Positions 11,401-26,400 of a DNA stretch of 64,000 bases are shown piece after piece (position 1 is the stretch's first letter; every line of letters begins with the position of its first letter). The DNA lies in NCBI GenBank assembly GCA_035772405.1, contig JAYKKM010000450.1:4936001-5000000 (forward strand), written 5' to 3'. The translations under genes were made by a program, and so were the position numbers. The stretch comes from Chrysogorgia sp. JL179-B06. Its lineage: Eukaryota; Cnidaria; Anthozoa; Scleralcyonacea; Chrysogorgiidae. The notes below the pieces were generated by a model. That model did no database searches, had not been told where the DNA came from, and saw only the letters and a program-made list of their open reading frames with translations.

Positions 11401-14400
11401 CGAGAATTAATTACTTTTTGTTGGAGACTTAAATGCTTAGTTGGAAGTAGGAATAAATTAAAGATGATCGCAGAGTTCTCCAGAATGTTTTTTCGTATTA
11501 TACTATACATATCAAAATAATTTGATTTATATAAAAAGAATAGACTTAAAATCATCGCTGTGCAACACAACTGAACCAAATTTAACCATAGCATAAAAAA
11601 TATTAAATACGATATAAACCAACTAACATAAACCAACATAAATTGCTATAAATTAACATAAATCAACATACATCAACGTAAATCAACAAAAATCACGAAT
11701 GAAAATCGCGGCACTTAACATGACATTGAATCATAATTTAACATAAATTAGCATTAAATTAACACAATTATATTAACATAAATTAGTATAAATTAGCATA
11801 ATTTAAACTAACATAATTTAACATAAATTAACATAATTTAATCGTCACTTACTTTCCCACAAGCTCGACAGTGATGTCTTCTGTTGGTCACGGTGAAGTC
11901 GTCAGTGCATAGCATGCACATTGTCACTCTGGCGTCGGGGATCCACACAGGGGCCTTGGAACCCAGTTTGACGTCCTTGTCTTCACTTTCCTGAAGGGTG
12001 TCCACAAGCTGAGACGAAAGATAGAGAAGATAAGAGTGATAGGAATATATATATACCTTGACCGGTGTCACAGCTGTGAAGCTTTGCCCTTCGTCAGAGA
12101 GTGAAACGTAAAGTCACAGGGTATTCGATGAGAGATATGTATAGGTTATCACATGAGGGGTGAGGTGATATCAGTTTTATCGCTTGAGGCACGATATCGT
12201 AGTTGTCACGAGTGCAGAGCGCAGAGAACGAGGGTCAATTATGATATCGTCGTGAAAGCGATAAAACTTATATCACCGAGTCACGAATATGATAACCTGT
12301 TTATCACATACTTGTGCCTTTATCAGTTTCTGAATTGGTACAATTCCTTTAAGTTGCATTTTTCGCAACTGGTCCCGGTTTGGTCTTAAAATGTATATAT
12401 TCCAACACTCTAAATTTTCCTTCGCCGTAAATCAGTCCTTACAACATTAAAAATAGACAGATCGTTTTTCAGCGGGATATATCGTTTTTCAGCAGGACAT
12501 ATCCTTTTTATCACCCGCTGTTATCACCCTGATAAAGATAAACTGCCCTACCGGCTTGAATACTGTCAGGGATCGGAAATCTTCTGCCCAACAAATAATT
12601 GACAGGAGAAGTATATATGAAGCAACTTGTTGGTATTCGGTAGTGTACTTTGTATATTTGATAAACTTTCGCTGGCCTTAGCCTCAGCCAAAGGAATATA
12701 TATTTTTTTGGCTCGGCCAAGATATTATAGACTGAAAACGTTGCAGCCTGTTGTCTCAAGAACTTATTCTTGACTTTTCCTCAATCTATGTCATCACATC
12801 CAGTACAAATACGATATTGTCTCACCCATGTCACAGCTAGTTGAACCACGGGGTTGAATCAATGTAATTTAATATTGGCAACACTATGACAACAAAATAT
12901 CACACACACATATACACACACGGATAACAAGCCAAAATAGCAGTTTTTGTTTGAGTTTTTCGAGTTGCTAGAAAGTCGTCTTCACAATATGATTTAGTCC
13001 AACTTACCGCATCCATTTTTTCTTTTTTCGCAATATGAAAGGTTATTTTCTTCTTTCGTATTTCATCCGATGCATTACGAAGTGCCTGAATAAAACAGTA
13101 ACGTCTCACTACTCGTCACTACAGTAGGTTAATGAAATCTATTCTTAAGGATCATGTTTCCCACGGGATGATTCTCCGCGGGCCATACGTTTATAAAATT
13201 GAGATGCTATGCAGTCTGTTCAACCAATTATAATTATCCATGAACAGTACATAATGAAACACTAGTCGTGTTTTACCCTTTCACTAATGACATGCAGAGA
13301 GATGCTCTAACCAATGAGCTGCATTGGATGAATGTAGTTGAGCGAAGATTGGTGTGTAACCTTCTTAGATGGTAAAGCTAAAGCTACGTATGTATATACA
13401 ACCTGTCATTTAGTTTTAGTTTATTATATTTATCACTCTTTTAGGTGAACGGAATACCCCAACAGGCTAGAAGCCCAATTGATAGAGGTTCCGAGGGCCT
13501 ACGATTTAAGGTCGTTATCTTAGAAGACCCGAAAGTCTTACCATTTGCTGGTATTATTGCAAAGGCAGCACTTTCTCCTCGATTATTTTTAAGACCCTGA
13601 GTGGAGGTCCAATCCAGTGACATGCTCTATAACCTGCATTCAAATGGCAGAGCGAAGGTTACATATGTGTACAACCTTCATGTACATATCGCGGTATACA
13701 AGATGTATACAACACCTTTAACCTATTACAATCTCACCTCTAACCACTCGTCTCTTTCTTCAGCTGTGCTACAAGAAACGAAACAACAGAAGAATTATGA
13801 TCATAGTTTTAACAATCAATATAGGCCAACATCTAACGACAGAGTGGTTGTACAAGAGGATTGGTGTACTAGCGTGGTATATATTCAAATATGCAGTACT
13901 TACCTTGTCGATAGCGTGAATGATTTCTTTGTACTTATAATACTGAATTCGTTATCAAAATCAGACGAAGCAGGTATTTCAACCTGAAAGGAAATGGAAA
14001 TTAGTACCATAATCCCCCACGTGCATGCATGCATGTGTTTGAAAATGCTTCAAAATATGGCTCCGATACTCAGTATACCTTGATCTCCTCTAGTGGTAAG
14101 ACCAGGTTCAGACGAAACTGGTTGTTCGCCACAGGTGTAGTGTAGAACAGAACATCAGTAAACTGAAAAGAGAAAAGTGGAATAGGTATATCACTAAAAA
14201 CTGAGAACTCAGTTCAGTTGTTACAGAACCTGATCAATTCCTTCCGATTAACATAGCTGTCGGAAACGAAACCCTCCCTATTTTTACATTAAACAAGAGT
14301 CGCATTTAGGAAATCCTAATGAGACTATAAAAATAGCGACCTTGCGCTTCCCAGGACGAATAAACAATCTAAATGTCAATATTTATAGAAGGACAACTGA

Positions 14401-17400
14401 CTAAGGACTTCTTGCGCATAAAACAATAGCCGATCATGATGTTTCTTTGGGTGATTTTTCTATTTTGTCTTCAAGTTCTACTTCGAGAGAGTTTATTAAT
14501 TTCTAAATTTAAACCGTCTCTTAACGCCAACATTAGATATTTTCCTTTAACCATAGTCAATCGAGATATGGTCTGGAAACTCAGCTAAAGTCTTTGTTCT
14601 ATCTTTTTGTTCGTCTTTTTGCAATTTTGTGCACGGTGCACGATCACTGAACCTATTGTATTTTAGTATAATGAAGCAATCATCCAATAGAATCGTTTGG
14701 GTTTAATCGCTCAACCGTGTTGTTTAAATATTAATAAACCTAAAACAAAGGTGTGCACGGTGCAAGGTACGGTTCAACATCAAAACGTAGCTCATTATAG
14801 TCGCTTTGAAGTTTGTCAAGTTTCCAGGCCATATCTCGATTGATTATGATATAACACTTTTCTAATCTATTCCTTCATCATGGTGTATTTACACGTCCTT
14901 TGTTCTTCCGGCGTCGTCTCGCCTTTAATTTCCTTTGTAACATTTTGTCACTTTCTATTTATGTAATAGTTTAGCTATATATGCCTCGTTCATTTATTGT
15001 AATTTGTCACTCTGATGATGTTACGAGATTAGTAACGAAACGTAAGTATTAAAATTTTTCTTTTCAAAATTATGTTGTTATGGCTCTTTTTAAGAGCTGG
15101 GCAATAACATTCCTAACTAGACTATGATTCCCGACTGGTTCCTCTATTGCGACAATTTTAACTGACTACCTTGTGATCAGTTCAAAATATATGGATATAT
15201 GGGTCATGCGGCAGTGCGCTATACTACCAAAGTACGACCTTTTTTGCAAGAGTTTAATATTTGTTGTTTTCCCGCTCTTCACTCACCAAATAAAACATTC
15301 TTGGTTGCATGTCTTTTCGACAGAGTTTCATCAGAACACCTTCTTTGATAAGGTCCTTAAAAAGAACAAAATTGAAGGTATAAACAAGATCAAGTTAGCA
15401 ACGGAAACTTCAAAAGAAAAAAGTTAGATAAAGCTTTCCCAGCATATCGTCGATACAAGTTTTAATAACAAACCCAAATAGATATACAGACAGATCCTAC
15501 TGTAACTTTCAGATTATTACTTCCCTATACAGAGCAGGAATCCAAGGAAAACAAGGAGAGGAATACAATAACAAAAGCTGATGTGCAATGATGACTAAGG
15601 AGAACGGATGATGAGATTCCAATTTTAAATGATGAACTCTTAATTCTTTTATGTAAATAGTCGTAATTTTGCTACCCAACCCTTCAGAGAAGTGATTTTT
15701 TTACCCAACCATTTATGGAGAGGTCATTAAGTACTCGTTAAAGCGTTAAATATGAATGTTGATGTCTAACACACATATAAAGCAGCTTCATTCAGCTGCT
15801 TTAAGTGTATTAATGTACAGACTACAGTATTATATACATGTACAGTATGTAAGTAAATCATTTGGATCGCAACAGAAACAGTACATGTACAGTATGTATC
15901 TTTTCTATACCCCTCTTGACATTAAAATATCAAGGAGGGGTATGGAATTTTTAGAAATTATTTGAGGGGGTATCAAGTAATTTCTTGAATGGATGGACGG
16001 GGTACAAAACATTTTTCTAAATTTTGTAAATAGCCGCTCCCTTAGGTCTTAGAATTTTCAGTTACGCAACCATTTTCTCTTCGGCCCCCCACCCCGGTAT
16101 GCAGACAAATAAGGAGAAATTGTATGTTGATTCTGGCGCTTATAATGGATTAAAACGTGTCAGTTAGAGAAACAGAAGCGACTGGTGGTTCTAACAACAG
16201 CGTCAACAATAGAACACAGTGTGTTGTTTGTGAAACCACAATTGAGCAAAGCCTGCAAAGGCATTAATATGCACCTGATGTTTGTTTTGAGGGGAAAGTA
16301 TAAATAAATATAAACTTACTCTTCCGGGTTTAACGATTTCAACTTGTCCCACTAGACTTCTTTGAACTTTAAGCACTTCCTCAAATTTATCCTATCAGGG
16401 TTAACAAGATAGCGGATATTAAAAGAAGAAATTTACGGTAAACACAACTTGCAGGTGAACGTCGACTAGACGTCCCATGACAATGGAACTTTTCATTCAA
16501 AACATTTAGTCCGTCAACAGTAACCTCGACGTTGTTTTCTTTAGAAACAACAAAAACAATACCCAACGCTCTCAAAACGACATCAACAGCTGGGAGTTTT
16601 AGGTCAACTCTAAGCTTTTGAAAGCTGTGAAGTTTCGGAAGTAATTAAAGGATATCTTGAGAATTATCTACAATGGTAACGAGCTACAATGAATCACGCT
16701 CATTAGACTACCATTGCTGTCCTTAGACGACTCCGCGGTCTGTAATTGCGCTTCAAGAAGAAACCGACCAACTACTAAGTACTTTTAAACCTTACGGACA
16801 TTATTTGACCCTGGTCTCAAGCTTACCTCGTCTCGACATTCATCTTGTTGCATCGTTAAACGACAACAAAATCACCAAACATATCGAATACAGGCATACA
16901 GCATCATTAATAAATAAACAATAGCCTTTCCGAGATAAACACAGCCATTTTGCAACACAATTCAATGCACGACTTTATCAGAATGAAAGGCTGGAACATG
17001 CAGGTAATACTGTGTAAATATTTCAGGCGAAAACGCTCTTTCTTTGCTGTAGCGTTTTGAAATGCGATACTGTAATATATTATGCTAAACAGATTTACAA
17101 TCTCGAGAATAATAAATGTCTACCCAACTGTGAAGAGAAACACTATGAATCGAGCTAACTGCGTGAGAAAAAGGAACAAAGGTATTGTTCACGAAGAGAA
17201 TCGGAAAATTATGGTGATTTGAGCCAGAAAACGAAAGTGTTTGTACTACATTCACTTTCGTGTAGCATTAAGCGAGGCATTAAGTGATAAAATGTGAAGA
17301 ATCTGCTCCAATGAAACGTGTTGAAAGGTTCAAAAGACCTTTGACACCAAAAAGCAATCTATTCAAGATGCAATACAATACAAACTTTAACTAGACATCC

Positions 17401-20400
17401 CAATCAATGTGGGTTCACAACCCTCCTGACTCTATTATTGCTAAATTGTTAAAGTTTTAATAAGAACATATCAAAAATCTGAAATGATATACACTCAACG
17501 ATGTAAATAAATAGTTTTAAAGAGGTACTCCAGTCAAAATACAAATGTAGTTCATATGAAAGATCTTACTGACTTTAGTTTATTTCCAAAGTTTCAGCAT
17601 TCCTATCAATTTAGTTAAGAAGATATGGCTAGTTGAAGTTGAATATTTGAAGATTTTGACGCCATATTGGTTTTAAAAATATGACGTCATTGAGTGATTC
17701 TATCTCGTATTATGCCACTCCACTGCCGATAAAGAATCACTCAATGACGTCATATCTTCAAAACAAATATGGCGTCAAAATCCTCAAATTTTCAACTTCA
17801 ACTAGCCATATCTTCTTAACTAAATTGATAGGAATGCTGAAACTTTGGAAATAAACTAAAGTCAGTATAAGATCTAAACCTAGAAAATAATTTTTAAAAA
17901 ATACATTTAAATATAGTGGTGCTATGCTATGGAATCAACTATCTTGTGAAGCGAAGACTGCGGAAACTCTTTACTCTTTTAAAAACCATATTAGGCCTCG
18001 ATTCGTGTTTCACTTCCTCTTCTTGCTCTTATCTTGTATATAGTTAGTTAATGTAGTTTTTAGTATTAACTCAAAAGGAACTTCCCGTTTTCAAGAACTA
18101 GTCCAATCCTAACCCATCCCTGAGCATTCCTAAGTGTCCCTACTTACCACTCGTTTCATATCTTCGTTAATATGTGTTGCAACATCTGATACAATAGCCA
18201 ATGCATCTTTAAATTTAATAAAAAGGAAAGATTGCGTTTTTTTGTATTTAAAAAACACGATCAAAATTATATTGCGACGCGTTGGTTATAACTTTCCGCT
18301 CCAGTGTAGCCTGTATATACACCTGTAATTCAGTCTGTGAAAATTCACACGATAGCTTATCCACCTCCCGCTGAACTACTCAGATCTGAGAAGATTTTGA
18401 GTGGTTTAAAATACTTATATGATTTATAATTGTTTATTTAATTGGATTATTTGATCTTACAAGAATTCCCAGAGAACCAATTGTAACTGGAATAAGACAG
18501 GGTTGTGATTTGGACAATCAAAATCTACTACTCAGATCTGAGTAGTTCAGCGGGGGTCAACAAGCTATCGTGCGAGTTTTCACAGACTGTATTACAGGTG
18601 TATATTCAGTCTATATACACTAGGCTACTCCAATGTATACGATTCCTACCTGACACATCCTGGTGATCAGGAGAGTCTTTGGCAAGGTGCTTCAAGTAAT
18701 CTATGAGACGAAATTTAAAATAGAATAATCACGGTGGAGAGTTTGAACAACAACTTTGCGTTTCATGAGTTCTTATTCTGAAAAAGTGCATAGGATATTC
18801 AAGAACATATATATTCATTTACAAACTGTGTACCTATTAATAACAGACGATAACTCGGTATTCTCTGAATTGGTTTTAACATGTACATTCCAAGAGTCAG
18901 TCTTTGACATCTTTCACACTGCGTTAAAAAATATAAAAAATCTTAGAAAATCGTCATAGGTGTTAAAAAAAGTTTAAAATAGTGTTGTTCTGTCGTCCGC
19001 GATGTTCCCATTGTCCTCGATGTTCCCGTTGTCCTCGATGTTCACGTTGTCCTAGATGTTCCCGTTGTCCTAGATGTTCACGTTGTCCTCGATGTTCCCG
19101 TTGTCCTCGATGTTCACGTTGTCCTCGGACCTCGATGTTCACGATGTCCTCAATGTTCATGTTGTCCTAGATGGTCACGTTGTCCTAGATGTTTCTGTTG
19201 TCATCGATGTTCCCGTTGTCTTCGATGTTCCCGTTGTCCTTGATGTTCCCGTTGTCTTCGATGTTCCCGTTGTCTTCGATGTTCCCGTTGTCCTTGATGT
19301 TCCCGTTGTCCTAGATGTTCCCGTTGTCTTCGATGTTCCCGTTGTCCTTGATGTTCACGTTGTCCTAGATGTTCACGTTATCCTAGATGTTCCCGTTGTC
19401 ATCGATGTTCACGTTGTCCTAGATGTTCCCGTTGTCTTCGATGTTCACGTTGTCCTTGATGTTCCCGTTGTCTTCGATGTTCCCGTTGTCCTAAAGTCCT
19501 TAATATATCATATAAAAAGTCAACACTATAAAAAGTAGTATACTTCTACCTCGAACTCTTTGACAACTTCAGCAAACTGCGGATATTTCTTCATCGCTTC
19601 TGAATAAACAGCCATGGCATGGTCATAACCATGAATATACGTTTTATACAACTGAAAATATAAAATAAGAAAACGCAGTATTAATTATATTATATAATAA
19701 TAATAAATAATTTCGAATAAAACTCTCAACTGGATGTAATCACGCGATCCTCAAACTTACTTTTAAGAAAGGACTGAATCTTTTTATAATGTCTCCAATC
19801 CGTTGGTTATCATCCCTGTGGAAGAATTTAGTCTTACTAATTATAAGTAATACTAATCGTACAGTAACTTAAAGCCTATATAAATAAACCCTGAGAAATT
19901 TTCGCAAACGGGAAAGGGTCTGGTTGCTACATTAAGGCCATACCATGATTCCATGCGGACTTCCAGAGCTTTTAAAAACTCGCGGTCAAAATCATAAATC
20001 TGCGAAATATTCAAGGCGATTTCTTGGAACACCTCTTCAGGGATGATACTTCTTCCAAATTTCTCATTTGCAGTTTCTATTGCTTCGTTGAAATCCTGAA
20101 AGAAGTCGTTAAAGAAGACACAAAGTCGTCAAAAAAGCACAGCAGGTTATAAGCACTTTAACAACTCAGCAATCCTTACCTCTGAGAGAAGTTTTAAGGT
20201 GCGTACAAACGATCTTTCAGTTGATAAGATCTCCCCTGAAATGTAATATGTCTTGCTCTTCTGAGGCAGGTCCTCCTGAAATCAAAGAACGATTGCCAAC
20301 CGGAGACTAAAGAAACTCTTTATAGAGATATATTATATGTACAAGGCTTGAAGTAAACAGACGATACATAGACGATCGTCAAGCTCAAATCTTGGTAGCT

Positions 20401-23400
20401 CAATGGTTAGAGTATCTCGCTGGCAATCAGAAAGTTACAGAGGTATCGTTCCCTGTCCGGGACTAAGAAATATTTTCTGAGGATTTGAGCTTGATGGTTG
20501 TCCATGTTTCACTAAAGTCTTTGGAATTGAGATAGAATCATGGAAGTGTAGAAGATCGTAGAGGAAATGTTTTCAAGTGCTGAAAATATATTTTTGTGAC
20601 CCAATACTTTCAGCATTTGTTAATATATGTGGGAGAGCTTGGAGTAGACAGAAGATACATGGACAGATCGTCAACGCTCTAACCATTGAGCTACCGAGAC
20701 TCAGATGGTGAGCGAAGGTTACAATGATGTACTGGTACGATTGATATATGTACTGCTTGTGCGGCAGTCACTATATATCGGTAATATTTGGATGTGTTAA
20801 TATATACATGCTCACCATCTGAGTCTCGTTAGCTCAATGGTTAGAGCGACTCACCGGCAATCAGAAGGTTACAGGTTCGATTCCTGTCCGGGACTCAGAA
20901 TCATTTTTCTGAGGATACGAGCTTGACGATCGCCCATGTATCGACTTTCAGCATTCATAAAAACTTTTCCTCCAGCCTTAACGAAGGAAAGATCAACCTT
21001 CACGAAGCAAGTAAGAACTATGGAATGGAAATCAATGATAAGAAAACAAAGGCTCTGTGAGTCTCCAAAAGAGTGAAATGAAGGTTAACATCATCATTGA
21101 ACGAACCAAGACTGAGCGAGTAACATCAATCTGCTACTTGGGATTTGGGAAGCATGATCACATAAGATGCATTTGCTCAACCACGTTCTATACACACTTC
21201 CCACGTTCTATACACACTTCCCAAATTACGAAGAACGCGTTGAGATGGAGGATATGAAATATGACGGTAAATGCACTAGGATCTCATTGACAATCTTGAC
21301 TTAGAGCCATTATTTCTTGAGCGTTCAAATTCCTACCTTTTCATTTTCAGAGTCACTATCCGTTGTATTTTCCATTGTCAAGCTATCGTGTTTGTCTGCG
21401 CTCTCTTCCTGTTCCTCTGCCATCGTCACTTCTAAAATTGAGTATTTTACGAGTAATCATATACAGGGCAAAATAACTCGAATATGCCTGGCGAATGAGG
21501 GCATTTTTCTTAAATTCAGGACAAAATTACTTGTACCTGACTGGTGGAGACGGCAGCGGGGAAACACTTAAAGTGCCCCTAACCTCAAAATTTTGTATTG
21601 TCTTATTTGGAAGAACTTTTAAAATGATAAAGTAACTTCTTTTGAAGATTTTCACTTCTTCGCTTTCTTTTTGAGATATATCAGTTTGTTTGATATGCAA
21701 ATATCTGCAATTTCGTAAACATGCATAACGAGTTATCAGAGAATGTTATATATCTTTGCGTTTATCAAATAAAAACACTAAAGTGTGAATAACACGTGTG
21801 CATTACTCCCACAGCACCAAACTTCTTGATTTTAAAGGATTTCGTTCGAGAATGAAAGAGATATACACATTTCTCCAATAAGTCATTATGCATGTGTGAC
21901 GAAATTCCATATATCAGTTTGTTTGATATGCAAATATCTCTCAAAAAGAAAGCAAAGAAACGAAAATCTTCAAAAGAAGTTACTTTATCATTTTGAAAGT
22001 TCTTCCAAACAAGACAATAAAACATTTTGAGGTTATGGGCACTTTCTTAAGTCGATGTTTGACCCAATAAAGTTTGTTGTAATGTACCGTTTACTTTCAG
22101 TGGATTGTATAGTTGTTTTTCACGCTTGGCTTTGACAATTAGGTGGTTCCTCATGTTGTTCACGTGCGTAGCTAACTAAATTTATGAATAATTCTCGCCC
22201 TCTATATTCCGAGAATTCTTACCTTGAACTGAATCATCAGATGATTTCTCGTTTTCCTCAGCGGTGACGTCAACGGTCTGCGAAGATTCTAGGAAAAACG
22301 TCGGGGGAGGTGGTCTAACGGGCTGGGTCTTCATTCTTCTCATGACCCCACCAAAGCTGAGACTTCGTTTTACACTCTCTCCCGTAGGTTCCGACTCTGG
22401 CTTGTCACCAGTCTCTTTAGCGCTATGCACTCGACGTCTCTTCGCTGTGGATGAAAAGCTCTTGCTGCGACTCGGCAAAGAGGTTTCGTTGGATTCGACA
22501 TCATCATCATCATCATCTTGAAAGGTCACGGTTCTTTTCGAGGACATTGTGGGTTCCGTAGAGGATATTGCGGGATCGTTAGGGGTCATTACGGTATCCT
22601 TAAGGATGATTGCGGGATCGTTAGGGGACATTGCGGGATCCTTAGGGGTGTTTGGAGCGGATCCAATGGATATAACGCAGTCAATTTGAACCTGCGACGA
22701 GCTAAAAGATTTAGGTTTCTCTTCATCGATTTCATTAATTTGCTCTTGTGAGCTCACGGAGGTGTTGCTCAGCGGTCGAGAATTTCGTTTCAACGACGAC
22801 GTTCTTTGTGGTTTCGGTGGCGGGATTTTCTTCGGAGACTTGACACTCGGTTCCAAACTCCTCTCAGGCTTTGACACGCCACTCGCTTCAACACTTAACT
22901 CTTGGGCTACCAATACCGCGGATTCGCCACCTGTACCTTCAACTTGTTGGTTATCAATAGATTCTGAAGTTTCCTCAGCCTCGTTAACGCTTACCACTGA
23001 GCCGCGTGACATACGCATATCCTCGCGGGACGTACACGCATCCTCGCGTGACGCACTCGCAGAAGAATCGCGTAATACTATACTCTGTGAGACTGACATT
23101 TCTTGAGCTATAATTACCCCTTCACTGTTTGTTGTGGAACATGTTTTCTCTAAATTTTCACTTATCCCTCCCGGATCATTGGATTTTGTCTCAGTACCAA
23201 CTAATCCCTCAACCACCTTCAAGACTACATCTTTCCTGTCCACTCGTTCTTTGTCATCGCGTTTACTGCCAACAGCCCCATCAGCCACTGCACTTTCTGT
23301 TCCTTTCATTGCATTTTTTGGTTCCGACATTAACTCGTCCAAATTCATCTCGATCTCGATGCGTTCAACCTCTTTGGTTTTCCGTAATAACTCTTTAGAA

Positions 23401-26400
23401 CTCTTCAGATTATTCGCGTCCATTTCTGCCCGAGAGATTTCTTCATTTGGACCATCAGCTTTGATTACCTCTTTGCCCAGCGGTTTTACTGAAAGCTTTA
23501 AGACCTCTTTGTCTTCAGTGCTTGTTACTTCATCCAGTTCCTTCACTTCCTTCACTTCCTTCAGTTCATCCACTTCGTTGACTTCATTTACTTCCTTCGC
23601 TTCCTTCAGTTCCTTGACTTCCTTCAGTTCCTCGACTTCCTTCAGTTCCTCGACTTCCTTGACTTCCTTCAGTTCCTCGACTTCCTTGGCTTCCTCAACT
23701 TCCTTCAGTTCCTTGACTTCCTTCAGTTCCTCGACATCCTCGACTTCCTTCAGTTCCTCGACTTCCTCAACTTCCTTCAGTTCCTTGACTTCCTTCAGTT
23801 CCTCGACATCCTCGACTTCCTTCAGTTCCTCGACTTCCTCAACGTCCTTCAGTTCCTCGACTTCCTCAACGTCCTTCAGTTCCTTGACTTCCTCGACTTC
23901 CTTCAGTTCCTTGACTTCCTTCAGTTCCTCGACTTCCTTCAGTTCCTCGACTTCCTTCAGTTTCTTGACTTCCTTCAGTTCCTCGACTTCCTTCAGTTCC
24001 TTGACTTCCTTCAGTTCCTCGACTTCCTTCAGTTCCTCGACGTCCTCGACTTCCTTTAGTTCCTTCACGTCAGTTTTCGTCTCCCTAACCTTAACATCAT
24101 TTTTCAACTCAACCTCCATATCATTCTTCTCTTCAGATAAATCTTTCTTCTCTTCAGCTAAATCTTTCTTTTCATCAGTTTTTCGTTTATCTACTTCATG
24201 ATCCTTTTTACATAATTCTACTTTCTCCTCCTTCAGAACATTAGTTTCCCCTTCAAGCACTTCTCCTTCGCACGTGCTATCTTCGTCCGCTAAATATTTG
24301 TTTATATCCACATTTTTCTTCACAATCACATCTTTCTTATCTTGGTTTTCTGTTTCAACGCCCCCTTCCTCCTTACTAGCCAAATATCTCTCATTATTCA
24401 CGTTCATCGTACCCTCCATGACTTCACCATTTTCGCATTCTGTCACACTTTGAGAACTTCCATTTTTTACGGACTTTCCCTCCTCAAAGCTTCCCTCGTT
24501 TCTACTCTTTTCTTTCTTCTCTTTATCTTTTTGTTTTTCTTCGAGAGCACTGTTAATTCTTGACAGCTCGGAAGCAATCTTAACTGTCTCAACTTTACTT
24601 GTTTCTAGTGAGGTTTTCCTCTCATCTCTACCTTTCTTTTCTAAATCATTCACCACGTCTGCCTTGGGTCTATTTCGTTGCTTATTCTCATCATTATCCA
24701 CAACAACTCGAGTAGTCTCACTGTCACCATCTTTTCCAAGTGTCCCCTTGTCACCTGCAGATACACTAGACTGACCATTCTGTACAAAAGTACCCTTTTT
24801 ATCCTTGCATTCTCCCTCAATAACAGCTATCCCCTTCTTAACAATCTCGTCCGCAGTCTTGTCTTTGTTTTTTGCACTGCCACGCTTAACATCACGCCCC
24901 TCGGTTCCACACTCCTTTTTTCCTCCACTTCTTTCAAATTTCCCGCCTGACACTTTATTCATCGGATTATCCTTGCCACCAGGGCCCTTTAAGCGTTGCG
25001 CAGGTAGTTGTGGCCGGTAAGGCTTGGGGAAGAGTGGTGGGGGAATTCTCCCAACCTTTTTTCCTTCCTTCCCATACGTTCTACCAATGTTTTTTTCATC
25101 TTTTCTTGGCTTTCCAGAAATTGTTTCCTTGCTGAATGGCTCAACTTCAGTTTTAGAAAACGAATGGACTCTAAAAAGCACTGGTTTATGCTCTTTGCCT
25201 GTGGGACTTGAAATGCTTTCTTCTTTGGTCTTTGAATTGGTTTCTTCTGTGGTCTTTTTTGGGTCTCCACTGGTTTTATTTGAATTTGTGATGTTCCTGT
25301 TCGGAGGGAGAGGGCGAAGAAGTTTAGAAATGCTCCGAGGTTTTGATGTTTCACAAGGCTCACAGTTGTCCATGCTGTCTGGCTGTTTGTCATGTGTTGA
25401 ATGTTTACCACCAGGCCTCTCTCTAGGTGATGGTGGGTGGCTGGGTTTTCCCTCACTTGGCTTTGATTCGTGATTTGTTTCTATATCCACTTCCTTGGTA
25501 TTACTTGAACTGGCCGGCAGGTAATTTGAAGGCAGGTTAGGTTTTGTGGGCCTGTTTAATTTTGGGAATTTAATCTCATCCTGTGCTACTGCTATCCGAG
25601 GTGGTTTAACAGGCCCACTTGATTCATCGGGTACACTTGGGTCATTTGAGGTTGTTTGGGATTGTTTTGGCACCTCTAGCTCAATCCTGGTTTCTTCCTT
25701 TAACAACCTGTCTGGCTTTGGGGAGCTTTTGACCTCTGGAGCTTCTGATTTATCAATCTTTGGCTCATCTTTCTTCTTAATGTGAATGCTAGGGAGATCA
25801 GGCCTTGGTGGCCTGTTTAGTTTTCCCTGATCAAGCACTTCAGGTGCAGTGGTTGGTGCAGGTTTTTCATGGTCCTGGTGTTTTTGCTGTTCATGTTTAA
25901 CTTTTTCTACAGAGCTTAATTCCAGTGGTTTTTGTGGTCTTCCTGGGGCTACCTTCTTCTGAGACTGATCTTTGTTCTTGGGTGTATTAATATGTGATTC
26001 AGTTTCCATTTTCTCATTCTTTTCTCTACGTTGGATTGCCTTTGTTTCCATGGTTACCTCAGGAGACTTTGGTTGTCCTTGTGCTTGCGTTGCTGCCTTA
26101 ATACTTGCTTGGCGTGATGGTGGTTTTTGAGGTCGCTTGGGTTTTGGTGATAGATGAGCTTCATTTGGTGTGTGTGCTGTGTTTTGAGAAGGTGGGATCT
26201 TGTTGAGAGGAGGTGGGGGGTGAGCAGGAAAAGTTTTAGCAGAAGATGGAGCTTGAGTAGGTAGTGGAGGATGAATAGATGTAGTCTTGGTAGGAGGTGG
26301 GGGCTGAGCAGGTGGGGTCTTCTTAGCAGATGATATCTGAGTTGGAGGTGAGGTGCAGACAGGGAGCGAGATAGGTGTGATGGTCTTTTTTGTCAGAATG

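Noticed and set aside
13592..13622. 31-nt exon candidate in the FGD PH1 gap
   Set aside because: It gives ACHWIGPPLR, unlike PH domains, while 13738-13768 gives STAEERDEWLE with better splice sites.
19074..19538. 154-codon Val/Asp-rich frame
   Set aside because: It is a frame-preserving 18-bp intronic minisatellite, and the DH domain joins cleanly without it.
20821..20896. Functional tRNA gene
   Set aside because: The anticodon stem is mismatched and position 33 is C. The same sequence recurs with a shared non-tRNA tail, so it is a SINE head.
23134..24201. 355-codon Ser/Thr/Phe frame on the plus strand
   Set aside because: It is the mirror of the Glu/Lys-rich coding minisatellite of the FGD exon on the minus strand.
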